Below are positions 54,226 to 63,409 of a DNA stretch of 64,000 nt, piece after piece. Position numbers and translations under genes: made by a program. The notes beneath the pieces were generated by a model. The model did no database searches. It was not told the origin of the DNA and saw only the letters and a program-made list of their open reading frames with translations. The stretch's first letter is position 1. Each line of letters starts with the position of its first letter. The stretch lies in contig NZ_CP109137.1 of assembly GCF_035918095.1 (NCBI RefSeq), positions 5,644,001 through 5,708,000 on the forward strand, given 5' to 3'. Source of the DNA: Streptomyces sp. NBC_01750 (GTDB lineage: Bacteria > Actinomycetota > Actinomycetes > Streptomycetales > Streptomycetaceae).

Positions 54226-54525
54226 TCAGGCCTCGTCCTGCAACCGGTCCCCGGCGTATCCCGCCACGCGCCCCACCACCAGCACCGCGTTGGACAGCAG
54301 TAGCCCCTCCACCGCCAACTCCTCCCACTGCACCGCCATATTGAGCAGCTGCGCCACGACCGGTACGGCGAAGGACGCCGTCAGATGTCGGGGCGTCGAG
54401 GCCCGGTACGGCTTGCGGTGGATCCGCGCCGCCGCCCAGGCCGCCGGCGCGACGCAGAGCGCGTTCGGCAGATGGATCAGCAGCAGCCGGCCGCCGAAGG
54501 TGGCCGGGCGCGGGCCCGTCGCCAC
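54226..54525 (-). CDS. Possible small membrane protein
   Basis: A 99-residue frame from GTG 54525 with hydrophobic stretches at about 12-32 (LLLIHLPNALCVAPAAWAAA), 49-63 and 74-90. The frame stays open upstream without another start, and no ribosome site is visible, so the start is doubtful. The amino-acid pattern looks protein-like (AQLLNMAVQWEELAVEGLLL). It could be a fragment of a larger membrane protein. Family unknown. Confidence 0.42.
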   Translation of the reverse strand: MATGPRPATFGGRLLLIHLPNALCVAPAAWAAARIHRKPYRASTPRHLTASFAVPVVAQLLNMAVQWEELAVEGLLLSNAVLVVGRVAGYAGDRLQDEA

Positions 54526-54811
54526 ATAGTCGTAAACGAGTGACGGTCGTGCCTGGCGTGGATCCGTGGACCCAGGGCGGGGCCCAAAGTGGAGCGGAGC
54601 GCCGCCGAATTCACCCTCGTGTAACGAGAGTTAACTCCTGACCTGTTCGTCCGATATCGCCTGTGCGGAGCGTGTGCGGGTTGGGGCTCTGGGTTCTGAA
54701 AGGTGTTCTCTGCCTCCTAAGTCGTGGTTAAAGTGCTGCTGCAGGAGCACGGAGCAGTAGGGATCTGCGGGCGTCGGGTTTCCGGCGGCCGGAGCTGAAC
54801 GGGGAACCAGC

Positions 54812-55690
54812 GTGCCGACCGCAATAGCTGTCACCAGCGCCGATCTGGTGCTGCCGCCCACCGACCACCAGACCCCCACAGCGGCTCTGCTGCAGGCGCC
54901 GGATGCCCAGCCCCTGGGCGCCGCGCTCGCCGACATGTCCGTCCTGCTGGAGCAGCACGGCTATGTGATCGCGCTCTATCCCGCGTCGATTCCGGTCGCG
55001 CACGAACGCCGGCTGCACACCGTCCGGTCGGTTCTGGAGAGCAATCGGATCGCGCTTCTCAAAGTCGATCTGCCGCCGCTCGGCATCGCGGTGCTCGTAC
55101 GGCAGCTGCGCCAGTTATCCATCTGCGACTTCAGCGCGGGTGTCGTCGCCTCCGCCGCCCGCCTGCTCTCCCACTACATCTACGCGGGCGCGCTGCTCAG
55201 CTCCGTCACCAAACTCGACCGCGTTCCGGTGAGTCTGAAGTCGCATGCCAAGTCCTGGGTTCCGGGCTCCCAGTTCGGCGTACTCGCCAACCCGAGCCCA
55301 CAGCTCATCAAGATCGGCTCCGGCCGGCTCGCCGGCCCCGACTTCGCCACCCAGCTCGTCGTGGCCAAGGGCCAGTTGCAGTCCGAGTGGGTCACCTCGG
55401 CGCTGGCTCCCGAGTGGCAGGCGCAGAGTCTGCAGGAGACCGCGCTTCCGTCCGACTCGCCACGCTGGTGGGGCACGGGCAAGCTGATCGAGTTCGCTGC
55501 TTTCCTGCCTGATATCTCAGTGCTCTACCAGCTGGTTTCCTCCGTACGGCGAGAGGGGTGCACCTGGTGCGGAATTGAACTCATAGGTGACCGCTGCGGT
55601 TTCTGCTCGGCCACCCTCGCCGCGGCAGAGAACCAATCCCAGGATCCTGGTGTCCTGAAACATGGAACACCTACGTACCAGGGATCGTGA
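54812..55690 (+). CDS. Hypothetical protein with C-terminal zinc-finger pair, heads Tad region
   Basis: 292 residues, no signal peptide or membrane helix. The body is a mixed alpha/beta domain with a long helical middle (LSHYIYAGALLSSVTKLDRV). The last 40 residues contain CTWCGIELIGDRCGFC, two CxxC knuckles predicting a bound zinc. GTG 54812 follows GGGGAAC. It precedes the cpaB-like gene by 117 bases in the same direction and may be part of the same system, possibly a regulator or assembly factor. I do not recognise the family. Confidence 0.75.
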   Translation: MPTAIAVTSADLVLPPTDHQTPTAALLQAPDAQPLGAALADMSVLLEQHGYVIALYPASIPVAHERRLHTVRSVLESNRIALLKVDLPPLGIAVLVRQLRQLSICDFSAGVVASAARLLSHYIYAGALLSSVTKLDRVPVSLKSHAKSWVPGSQFGVLANPSPQLIKIGSGRLAGPDFATQLVVAKGQLQSEWVTSALAPEWQAQSLQETALPSDSPRWWGTGKLIEFAAFLPDISVLYQLVSSVRREGCTWCGIELIGDRCGFCSATLAAAENQSQDPGVLKHGTPTYQGS

Positions 55691-55807
55691 ACTGCCTCCC
55701 CGGCAGTCCGTCCCGACGGTGACGGCCTGTCGCAAGCGTGCACCCCATCACTCCGCTCGCTCTGTCCGCTCCGTCAGTCCCCATCTGCGAACGAGGTTGT
55801 CCTGCCC

Positions 55808-56521
55808 ATGAATTCACGCCAACGCCGCGGCGTCATACTTCTGCTCCTCTCGGTTCTGTGCGCTTTCGGTGCGTTCGCCGGCGTGCTTTCCGTGATCAGC
55901 GATGTGAATTCGAAGGTCGGTCCCGAGGTCGCCGCATACCGACTCAAGAGCGACGTGTCTCCCTATACGGCATTGCAGGCGGGACAGTTCGAAAAGGTCA
56001 CCATGCCCAGGCGCTGGCTCTCGGACAGTGCGGTGACCGATATCTCCGTAATCGAAGGCAAGATCGCCGTCACTCGGCTCAAGAAGGGGTCGCTGCTCCA
56101 GGACGACATGATCGTCAAGCGGCCGGTACTCGCTGCTGGTGAGCAGGAGATCGCCATCATGATCGATGCGGCGACCGGCGTGGCAGGCAAGATCACACCG
56201 GGAGACCTGGTCAATATCTTCGCGACCTTCGCCGGCAAGAAGGAGGGTGACGCGGACCAGTCCCGCATCATCGTCCCCAACGCAAAGGTCATCGACGTCG
56301 GCCGGCTCACCCCGCTGGAGCCCAAGGACGACAGCAGGAGGAGCGGTCCCAGGGAAGCCGTGCCGATCACCTTCGCCCTCAACACCACCGACGCGCAGCG
56401 CGTCGCCTATGCCGAGTCCTTCGCCGAGCATGTGCGGCTCGCCCTTCTCGCCAAGGGCAGCCCCGCCACATTGCGCCCGGGCGACAGCACCTACACCCTC
56501 GACGAAGACAAGAACAGGTGA
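55808..56521 (+). CDS. CpaB/RcpC-like Tad pilus assembly protein (SAF domain)
   Basis: 237 residues. One N-terminal membrane helix (about 8-28), then an extracytoplasmic SAF/beta-clip domain: SDVSPYTALQAGQFEKVTMP and GKIAVTRLKKGSLLQDDMIV, then a second half GVAGKITPGDLVNIFATF typical of CpaB. In Gram-negative Tad systems CpaB helps organise the outer parts of the secretion channel; in actinobacteria it probably sits on the outer face of the membrane. First clear gene of the Tad cluster, eight bases before tadZ. Confidence 0.85.
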   Translation: MNSRQRRGVILLLLSVLCAFGAFAGVLSVISDVNSKVGPEVAAYRLKSDVSPYTALQAGQFEKVTMPRRWLSDSAVTDISVIEGKIAVTRLKKGSLLQDDMIVKRPVLAAGEQEIAIMIDAATGVAGKITPGDLVNIFATFAGKKEGDADQSRIIVPNAKVIDVGRLTPLEPKDDSRRSGPREAVPITFALNTTDAQRVAYAESFAEHVRLALLAKGSPATLRPGDSTYTLDEDKNR

Positions 56522-56528
56522 GGGCTGT

Positions 56529-57785
56529 ATGACGACACGCATCCTCCCGGCCGTCGGAGAAGCCGATGCCGCCCGGTCCATCACCACTCTGCTCAGCCAG
56601 CTCCCGGACGCGGAGCCGGCCTCGCCGGTGAGCGACTCGACCTCACTGCTCGACATGCTGGCCCGGTTGGCGGCCGAGTCGCTCGACGAACTGCCCGAGG
56701 TCGTCCTGGTGCATGAGCGGATCGGGCCGGTTCCCGCTCTTGAACTGATCCGGGAAGTGGCCCTGCGTTTTCCGGCGGTCGGGGTCGTTCTGGTGACCGC
56801 CGACGCGAGTCCCGGTCTCTACTCGGCGGCCATGGACTCTGGCGCGCGAGGACTGGTCGGGCTGCCGCTCTCGTACGAGGAACTGGTGCAGCGGGTCCAG
56901 GCCGCGGCCGGCTGGTCCGTCGGCGTCCGGCGACACCTGGGACACAGCGGCGATGTCTTCACCGGCCCCGGCGGAACGGTCGTCACCGTCAGCGGGGCCA
57001 AGGGCGGCGTCGGCACCACCCTGACGGCAGTCCAACTGGCCCTGGCGGTCCGGGCGTCGGGAAGGACCGTCGCACTCGCCGACCTGGACCTCCAGGCCGG
57101 GGACGTCGCCTCGTATCTGGATGTGCAGTTCCGCCGGTCGATCGTCGACCTGGCCGGCATCCAGGACATTTCACCCCGTGTGCTCCAGGACGCGCTCTTC
57201 GCCCACCAGACGGGGATCGGGCTGCTGCTCGCGCCGGGTGAGGGCGAGCGCGGCGAGGAGGTCAGTGACCGGGCGGTCCGCCAGATCGTCAGCGCCCTGC
57301 GCAACCGCCACGAGGTCGTTGTCATCGACTGCGGCACACAGATGAACGGCGCCAATGCCGCCGCCATCGAAATGGCCGACATCACGCTGCTGGTGACCAC
57401 GCCGGACGTGGTCGCCGTACGGGCGGCCAAACGCATGGTCCGTATGTGGGACCGGCTCCAGATCCGCAAGGCGGAGGAGACGGTCACGGTGGTCAACCGC
57501 TACACCCGCGGTACAGAGATCCAGCCGCCGCTGATCGAGAAGATCACCGGCACCCGGGTCTCGCGGGTGGTCGTGCCCGCCAACTTCAAGGAACTTCAGC
57601 CGGTGGTCGACGCCGGCCGGATGCAGGACCTGGAATCCAAGTCCACTGTGAAGCAGGCGCTGTGGGGCCTGGCGGGAGAGCTGGGACTCGTACGAGTGCC
57701 CGAAGGGGCGGACAAGCAGGGCAGGTTACGCGGGGACCGGGGCTCGATCGGTGTCCTGCGGGCACGGACGAGGCGAGAGGACTGA
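56529..57785 (+). CDS. tadZ: TadZ/CpaE-like MinD-family ATPase
   Basis: 418 residues. The N-terminal 130 residues resemble a degenerate receiver domain (VVLVTADASPGLYSAAMDSG). It is followed by a MinD/ParA ATPase with deviant Walker A SGAKGGVGTT at 155-163, DLDLQAGD and VIDCGTQM. TadZ proteins localise the pilus or secretion machinery to a site on the membrane. Located between cpaB and tadE-like genes as in other Streptomyces clusters. Confidence 0.88.
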   Translation: MTTRILPAVGEADAARSITTLLSQLPDAEPASPVSDSTSLLDMLARLAAESLDELPEVVLVHERIGPVPALELIREVALRFPAVGVVLVTADASPGLYSAAMDSGARGLVGLPLSYEELVQRVQAAAGWSVGVRRHLGHSGDVFTGPGGTVVTVSGAKGGVGTTLTAVQLALAVRASGRTVALADLDLQAGDVASYLDVQFRRSIVDLAGIQDISPRVLQDALFAHQTGIGLLLAPGEGERGEEVSDRAVRQIVSALRNRHEVVVIDCGTQMNGANAAAIEMADITLLVTTPDVVAVRAAKRMVRMWDRLQIRKAEETVTVVNRYTRGTEIQPPLIEKITGTRVSRVVVPANFKELQPVVDAGRMQDLESKSTVKQALWGLAGELGLVRVPEGADKQGRLRGDRGSIGVLRARTRRED

Positions 57786-57801
57786 GGGGGCGCGTTGAGC
57801 C

Positions 57802-58212
57802 ATGAGATCTCCAGGGACACCCAGCCGCACAACCGTACGGCTGCGCGGCGACCGGGGCCAGGCCGCCATCGAGTTCACCGGCATGGTTCCGATCGTCCTG
57901 GCCACGATGGTCCTGCTGTGGCAGGCCGCACTCGTGGGATACACCTTCTCGCTCGCTGGTAACGCGGCGGACGAGGCCGCACGGGCCGGGGCCGTCGCAC
58001 GAGCCGACCAGAGCGCGGCTTGCCAAGGAGCGGGCCGTGAGCACCTTCCGGAGGCATGGCGCGGAGCGGCCGAGTTCGATTGTCCACCCTCCGGCGGCGA
58101 CCTCTTCACGGCCACGGTCTCGCTCCGAGTGCCGGTGCTCTTCCCAGGCAGCGTGAATCTTCCCTTCAGCGTCGACGGCAGCGCCTCCGCGGTGAACGAG
58201 GCTGCGCGATGA
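57802..58212 (+). CDS. TadE-like minor pilin
   Basis: 136 residues. The typical TadE N-terminus DRGQAAIEFTGMVPIVLATM, VLLWQAALVGYTF (Glu at the +5-like position in a single membrane helix) is followed by an extracytoplasmic domain with two cysteines (ACQGAG, DCPPSG). The protein ends four bases into the next gene (ATGA overlap). It would be a minor pilin or anchoring component, possibly processed at the GQ site. Confidence 0.82.
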   Translation: MRSPGTPSRTTVRLRGDRGQAAIEFTGMVPIVLATMVLLWQAALVGYTFSLAGNAADEAARAGAVARADQSAACQGAGREHLPEAWRGAAEFDCPPSGGDLFTATVSLRVPVLFPGSVNLPFSVDGSASAVNEAAR

Positions 58213-58574
58213 CGCGCCCGGCGCGCGACGACCGGGGCCAGGCGGCCGTCGAGTACGCGGGTGTGCTCGCCCTGCTGCTCTTCGTGGCACTCGCTGCCAT
58301 CCAGCTCGGACTGGTGGCCTACACAGCTCAGCAGGCGGGCACGGCGTCGCGGGCCGCCGCACGGGTGGCCTCGCAGAAAGGCGGGGCCGACCGCTATGTG
58401 GAATCCGGCAAAGCGGCGATGAGTGACTGGCTCGCGGACGAGGCGGTCATCTCCGAAGCATCCGGCGGCAGTTCCGACGAGGTCAAGGTGACGGTCAGGG
58501 TCAAGGTCCCGGCCCTGCTTCCCGTCTTCGACTTCGGCGACGCGACGAGATCCACCACGATGCGCTGCGACTGA
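58209..58574 (+). CDS. Second TadE/TadF-like minor pilin
   Basis: 121 residues. DDRGQAAVEYAGVLALLLFV, ALAAIQLGLVAYTAQQAGTA is the same TadE helix with conserved Glu. The outer domain is short and Ser/Val-rich with a terminal Cys. It overlaps the preceding tadE-like gene, so the two are made together and may pair in the pilus base or tip. Confidence 0.82.
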   Translation: MTRPARDDRGQAAVEYAGVLALLLFVALAAIQLGLVAYTAQQAGTASRAAARVASQKGGADRYVESGKAAMSDWLADEAVISEASGGSSDEVKVTVRVKVPALLPVFDFGDATRSTTMRCD

Positions 58575-58682
58575 CCCGTCATCCGCCCCCGTACCACCTG
58601 GAACGCCCCAAGCACCACAGATCAAGCACCAAGCACCACGCACCCGACAGCACCGCACCAGCAGCATCTGGGAGATGAGGAC

Positions 58683-60023
58683 ATGAGCCTGCGGGCGCGC
58701 ATCAGCAGTCCCGAGCCGGTCAATGGCCACAGCGAGGAGAACCGCCTCGTCGGGATCTACCGCGCCAAGCTTCTCGAGGAGATCGACCTCGCGGAGATGT
58801 CCGCACTGGCGGCCGCCGAGCGTCGCGCACGTCTCGAACGAGTGCTGGGCCACATCATCAGCCGCGAGGGCCCTGTCCTCTCCACCGTCGAGCGTTCGCA
58901 GTTGATCCGCAGGGTCGTCGACGAGGCACTCGGTCTCGGCATCCTGGAGCCGCTGCTCGAAGACGCCTCCATCAGCGAAATCATGGTCAACGGCCCTGAA
59001 CAGGTGTTCGTCGAGCGCGGTGGACGCCTGGAGATGCTCCCTCTGCGATTCTCGTCCAACGAGCAGCTCATGCAGACCATCGAGCGCATCGTCTCCACCG
59101 TCAACCGACGTGTGGACGAGGCCAACCCGATGGTCGACGCCCGTCTCCCCTCGGGTGAGCGTGTCAATGTCATCATTCCCCCGCTCTCTCTGAGCGGCCC
59201 CATCCTCACCATCCGGCGCTTCCCCCGCGCTTTCACCCTGCAGGAGCTGATTGCCGTCGGCTCGCTCGACGAGCAGATGACGCTGCTACTGGCCGGCCTT
59301 GTCCGCGCCAAGTTCAATGTGATCGTCTCCGGGGCAACCGGCACGGGCAAGACCACCCTGCTCAACTCCCTCTCCGGGCTCATTCCGGAGGGCGAGCGCA
59401 TCGTCACCATCGAGGACTCCGCCGAGCTTCAGCTCCAGCAGTCCCATGTCATCACCCTGGAGAGCCGCCCGCCCAATGTCGAGGGCAAGGGCCGGGTCAC
59501 CATCCGCGATCTCGTGCGCAACTCCCTGCGTATGCGGCCCGACCGCATCATCGTCGGCGAGGTCCGTGGCGGCGAGACGCTCGACATGCTCCAGGCGATG
59601 TCGACAGGTCACGACGGCTCACTCGCCACAGTGCATGCCAACAGCGCCGAGGACGCGCTGATGCGACTACAGACCCTGGCTTCCATGTCCGAGGTCGAGA
59701 TCCCGTTCGCGGCCATCAAGGACCAGATAAACAGCGCCGTCGACGTCATCGTCCAGCTGACCCGGCACGCCGACGGCTCCCGACGGATCACCGAGATCGC
59801 CGTCGTCGACTCCTACGGTCGCGAGGAGTACCGGATCGTCTCGGTCTGCCGCTTCAATTCCCGGCCCATGTCCGCCGACGGACTGATCCACGGAGAGTTC
59901 GAGTACTACCCCGTGCCCCGCCGCGTCGCCGAACGCCTCTATATGAAGAGCGAGCCCCTGCCCCCGGCCTTCGGCGTCGCCCAGTCGGAGACCCAGCTCG
60001 CTCTGCGCAGAACGGCAGTCTGA
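58683..60023 (+). CDS. tadA: TadA/CpaF secretion ATPase
   Basis: 446 residues. Hexameric ATPase of type II/IV secretion that drives pilin polymerisation. Walker A GATGTGKT at 217-224; [10 protein letters not shown] (Asp box), [21 protein letters not shown] (Walker B) and [19 protein letters not shown] (His box) are all intact. The N-terminal domain ([24 protein letters not shown]) is CpaF-like. GGGAGATGAGG lies before ATG 58683. Confidence 0.95.
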   Translation: MSLRARISSPEPVNGHSEENRLVGIYRAKLLEEIDLAEMSALAAAERRARLERVLGHIISREGPVLSTVERSQLIRRVVDEALGLGILEPLLEDASISEIMVNGPEQVFVERGGRLEMLPLRFSSNEQLMQTIERIVSTVNRRVDEANPMVDARLPSGERVNVIIPPLSLSGPILTIRRFPRAFTLQELIAVGSLDEQMTLLLAGLVRAKFNVIVSGATGTGKTTLLNSLSGLIPEGERIVTIEDSAELQLQQSHVITLESRPPNVEGKGRVTIRDLVRNSLRMRPDRIIVGEVRGGETLDMLQAMSTGHDGSLATVHANSAEDALMRLQTLASMSEVEIPFAAIKDQINSAVDVIVQLTRHADGSRRITEIAVVDSYGREEYRIVSVCRFNSRPMSADGLIHGEFEYYPVPRRVAERLYMKSEPLPPAFGVAQSETQLALRRTAV

Positions 60024-60080
60024 CCAGATCCGGCACCAGCCCCGTCCCGTCCGCCGCCCACCGAGAAGGTCTCGCCCGAT

Positions 60081-61022
60081 ATGGATAATCTCCCGCTTCT
60101 GACGATCGGAGTCACACTTTTCGCCTGTGTGCTCTCCGTCGTCGGCGTGCACACCTACACCTCGGGCAGGGCACAGCGACAGGCACTCGTCGAGCGCATG
60201 TCCCAGACGGGCCAGATCGCGATCGAAGGCGGCAGGCGTCGCCGCTTCACCGGCCTGGACCGGCGGCTGCGGAAAACGAAGCTCGGCAAGCGAATCGAGC
60301 GCAAGATCACGGCGACCGGCCTCGATCTGACGAGCGGCGAGTACTTCGTCTATGTCGTCGCAGCCCTGCTCGCCGTGTACTTCATCGTCGGCGCGATCTT
60401 CGCGCCCTTCTTCGGATTGCTGGCCGCCTTCGCGAGCCTCTGGGGCGCCAACGCGTTTCTCAACTGGCAGCGCGTCAAACGCACCGAGGCCTTCATCAGT
60501 CAGCTCCCCGAGTTCACCCGGGTCCTCGCCAACGCCACCCAGGCGGGCCTCGCGATGCGTACGGCTCTCGCCATGGCGGCCGAGGAACTCGACGATCCGG
60601 CCGGTCAGGAGCTGAGCAAGGTCGCCGACCAGCTGGCCGTCGGCCACAGCCTGGACGACGCCCTCGGCGAGCTCGCCGACCGGCTGCCGTCCCGCGAGCT
60701 CATCGTCCTGGTCACCACGCTCATCCTCTCCAACCGGGCGGGTGGACAGGTCGTCACCTCTCTGCGGAACCTGACCGAGACGCTGGAGGAGCGCAAGGAG
60801 ACCCGTAGGGAGGTCAGCACGATGCTCTCCCAGATCAAGGTCACCGCCCTGGCCGTGCCGCTGCTGGGCCTCGGCTTCCTGCTGATGATCAACGCGATGA
60901 CGCCGGGAGCGCTCGACAAGATGACCGGCTCGGTGCTGGGGCAGTTCGCCACCCTCATCGCCTTCGGCCTGTACGCCCTCGGCGCGTTCCTGATTCGCCG
61001 TCTGTCCCGGATCCAGGTCTGA
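60081..61022 (+). CDS. tadB: TadB inner-membrane platform protein
   Basis: 313 residues, GspF/T2SSF family. One N-terminal helix, two central helices (about 90-130) and C-terminal helices at about 260-305 flank the conserved cytoplasmic domain (LPEFTRVLANATQAGLAMRT ... LSKVADQLAVGHSLDDALGELADRL ... LILSNRAGGQVVTSLRNL). Together with TadC it forms the membrane platform turned by TadA. Confidence 0.92.
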   Translation: MDNLPLLTIGVTLFACVLSVVGVHTYTSGRAQRQALVERMSQTGQIAIEGGRRRRFTGLDRRLRKTKLGKRIERKITATGLDLTSGEYFVYVVAALLAVYFIVGAIFAPFFGLLAAFASLWGANAFLNWQRVKRTEAFISQLPEFTRVLANATQAGLAMRTALAMAAEELDDPAGQELSKVADQLAVGHSLDDALGELADRLPSRELIVLVTTLILSNRAGGQVVTSLRNLTETLEERKETRREVSTMLSQIKVTALAVPLLGLGFLLMINAMTPGALDKMTGSVLGQFATLIAFGLYALGAFLIRRLSRIQV

Positions 61023-61039
61023 GGGGAAGGAGAGACACC

Positions 61040-61927
61040 ATGGGACTTCTGCTCGCTGCGCTTCTCGGGCTCGCCGTGTACGGCATCTTCCACGGCATCC
61101 GCCTGTACCGTGCCGACGCCAAACTTCCCCGCGATCTCGCGGTCGCCCTGGAGGTCGGCTCCACCCGCACCAGCGCGATGGGCTCCGGAATCGACCGGCT
61201 CGGTATGCGATACGCCCCTTCCGTGCTCCGGATGATGGGACCCAAACGCGTCGACGCACTCCGGCGGCGCCTCGACATGGCCGGCAACCCCGGCGGCATG
61301 ACCGTCGACCGCTATGCCGCGCGCCGGGCGGTCTACGGTTCCCTGGGGGTGATGGCGGCGTTCGCGATGCTCCTGCGGGGGCAGCCGGTGATCGGCATCC
61401 TCGCCCTGTTGTACGGGCTGCTGTGGACCGACGTCATCATCAGGTCGGCCGTCCGCAAGCGCCGGTCGGACATCGAGCGCACCCTCCCCGACTTCCTCGA
61501 CGTCCTCGCCGTCGTCGTCTCAGCGGGTCTCGGCTTCCGCCAGGCTCTGGAGCGCGTCGCCGAGAAGTACGAGGGACCCTGGTCCGACGAACTGCGCATC
61601 ACGCTGCGGCAGATGGACATGGGTGTCAGCCGGCGTGAGGCCTTTGACCAACTGCGCAAGCGCAACGACTCCGAACAGGTGTCGATGTTCGTCACAGCTC
61701 TCCAGCAGGGCGAGGAGCTCGGTGCGCCCATCGTCGACACCCTCATTCAGATCGCCACGGACATGCGGCGCACCGATGCCCAGAACGCGCGGCGCAATGC
61801 CGCCAAGGCGGTGCCGAAATCGACGCTCGTGGTCACCATGGTGATGCTCCCCGCAACCATGATTCTGATCGTCATGAGCTTCTACTACGGCTCCGGAGTG
61901 GATTTCGGAGCCGTACTGGGCGGATGA
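61040..61927 (+). CDS. tadC: TadC inner-membrane platform protein
   Basis: 295 residues, the second GspF-type protein. Features are PDFLDVLAVVVSAGLGFRQALERVA and MGVSRREAFDQLRKRNDSEQVSMFVTALQQGEELGAPI, with membrane helices at about 92-125 and 255-280. GGGAAGGAGAG precedes the ATG; only 17 bases separate it from tadB. Confidence 0.92.
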   Translation: MGLLLAALLGLAVYGIFHGIRLYRADAKLPRDLAVALEVGSTRTSAMGSGIDRLGMRYAPSVLRMMGPKRVDALRRRLDMAGNPGGMTVDRYAARRAVYGSLGVMAAFAMLLRGQPVIGILALLYGLLWTDVIIRSAVRKRRSDIERTLPDFLDVLAVVVSAGLGFRQALERVAEKYEGPWSDELRITLRQMDMGVSRREAFDQLRKRNDSEQVSMFVTALQQGEELGAPIVDTLIQIATDMRRTDAQNARRNAAKAVPKSTLVVTMVMLPATMILIVMSFYYGSGVDFGAVLGG

Positions 61928-61994
61928 CCGCCGCCGCCGCAGCATTCCGCCGGACACCGACGACGCCGCAGACACCGAACGGGAGGTGACCCCC

Positions 61995-63341
61995 ATGGCC
62001 ACGAGAACAGCAGCCCTCAGCGGCGGCAACGCCGGCGAGCTGCCACACGACGTGGCGGGCGCCGGACCCGCCCGAATGCCGTCGCTCCCCATCCAGGTCA
62101 ACGCCCTTCAGGCGCTGTGCCGTCAGGTCTTCGGATTCCGGCTTGCGATGATCGCCCTGGCCGCGCCCTTCGCGCTGGCGGGCACCAGACAGGGGCCCGC
62201 AAGCTGGCTGGTGGGGGCGGCGGTGCTGGTCACGTTCATGACCTCGTACGTCCTCCTGCGCGACTGGGAGCGCTTCGGGCCCGTCCTGCTGCGCCACCCC
62301 TGGCTGCTGGGCGCCGACATGGTTTTCGGCGCTCTGCTGCTGGTCACGGCCTCGCCGGACTCGACTCTCGCCTACGTCACCATGTGCACTCCGCTGCTCG
62401 CGGGACTGATCTACGGCTGGCGGGGCGCCGCGGTCTTCGCTGTCCTCCAGTCGCTCATCATCGGCGGCGCCTACGCGGTCAACCTTGAGGTCAGGGCAGG
62501 ATTCAACGCGCTCCTCCTGCCAGGGCTGTGCATCCTGGCCGGAGCAATCGGCAGCACGCTGCGCAACCTCATGCTGGGATTCGGGGCGGCCAGCCAGGCC
62601 CTCACCGAGGCACGCGCCCGGCTGGCTGTGAGCGGAGCCGTCGAGGAGGAACGGGCCAGGCTCGCCCGCGAGATGCACGACTCGGTGGCCAAGACACTGC
62701 ACGGTCTGGCCCTGGCAGCAGACGGACTCGCGAGCACCGCCGACCGGATGGACCCGCTCACCGTCAAGCACCAGGCCGAGCTGGTGGCCCGCTCGGCGCG
62801 CCGCGCCGCCGCGGAGTCGCGGGAACTCCTCTCGGACCTGCGGCGGGAGTCCGGTCTGGACGGTGGCGTCGACGTACTCGCCGAACTGGGCGCCCGCACC
62901 GAGGACTTCGCCCGCCGCCACGGCGTGCGGGCCACCTTTCGCAGGCTCGGGGACGGAACGGCGCCGCCCGTGCCCCACGCCGTTGCCCGCCAGGCGCTCA
63001 CGATCGCCGCCGAGGCGATGGAGAACGCCCAACGCCATGCCCGGCCCAGCTATCTGGATGTGTCGGCCGGTGTCGTCGGAGACGTACTGCGGATCAGCGT
63101 GTACGACGACGGGCGGGGACTTCCCCCCAACACCTCACTCGACGGACTCAGGCAGGCCGGCCACTTCGGCCTGGTGGGCATGGTCGAGCGGGCAGCCTCC
63201 ATCGGCGCACGCATCCGGATCGGCAAGGGGCGTGCGGCGAGAGGCACCGAAGTGCGGCTGGAACTGCCGGTCGTCGCCCTGAACCTCGCGCCGGGGATCC
63301 CCGCCCAGCCGAGGCAGCACCGTGCTCCCTTGCTCAACTGA
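61995..63341 (+). CDS. NarL-type sensor histidine kinase
   Basis: 448 residues. Five to six membrane helices (about 50-195) form the sensor, followed by a HisKA_3 helix with phospho-acceptor His228 (EERARLAREMHDSVAKTLHG) and a HATPase domain (EAMENAQRHARPSYL, VYDDGRGLPP, GHFGLVGMVERAASIGA). I use ATG 61995 because GGGAGG sits eight bases before it; a GTG at 61986 abuts that site. It lies 67 bases after tadC and pairs with the next gene, so the Tad system is probably under its own two-component control. Confidence 0.88.
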   Translation: MATRTAALSGGNAGELPHDVAGAGPARMPSLPIQVNALQALCRQVFGFRLAMIALAAPFALAGTRQGPASWLVGAAVLVTFMTSYVLLRDWERFGPVLLRHPWLLGADMVFGALLLVTASPDSTLAYVTMCTPLLAGLIYGWRGAAVFAVLQSLIIGGAYAVNLEVRAGFNALLLPGLCILAGAIGSTLRNLMLGFGAASQALTEARARLAVSGAVEEERARLAREMHDSVAKTLHGLALAADGLASTADRMDPLTVKHQAELVARSARRAAAESRELLSDLRRESGLDGGVDVLAELGARTEDFARRHGVRATFRRLGDGTAPPVPHAVARQALTIAAEAMENAQRHARPSYLDVSAGVVGDVLRISVYDDGRGLPPNTSLDGLRQAGHFGLVGMVERAASIGARIRIGKGRAARGTEVRLELPVVALNLAPGIPAQPRQHRAPLLN

Positions 63342-63409
63342 CGGCCCCCCGCTCACCACTCAACCTCGACAACCCACCGTTCCCCATCCATCGAGAGGAG
63401 GCTGCAGCC

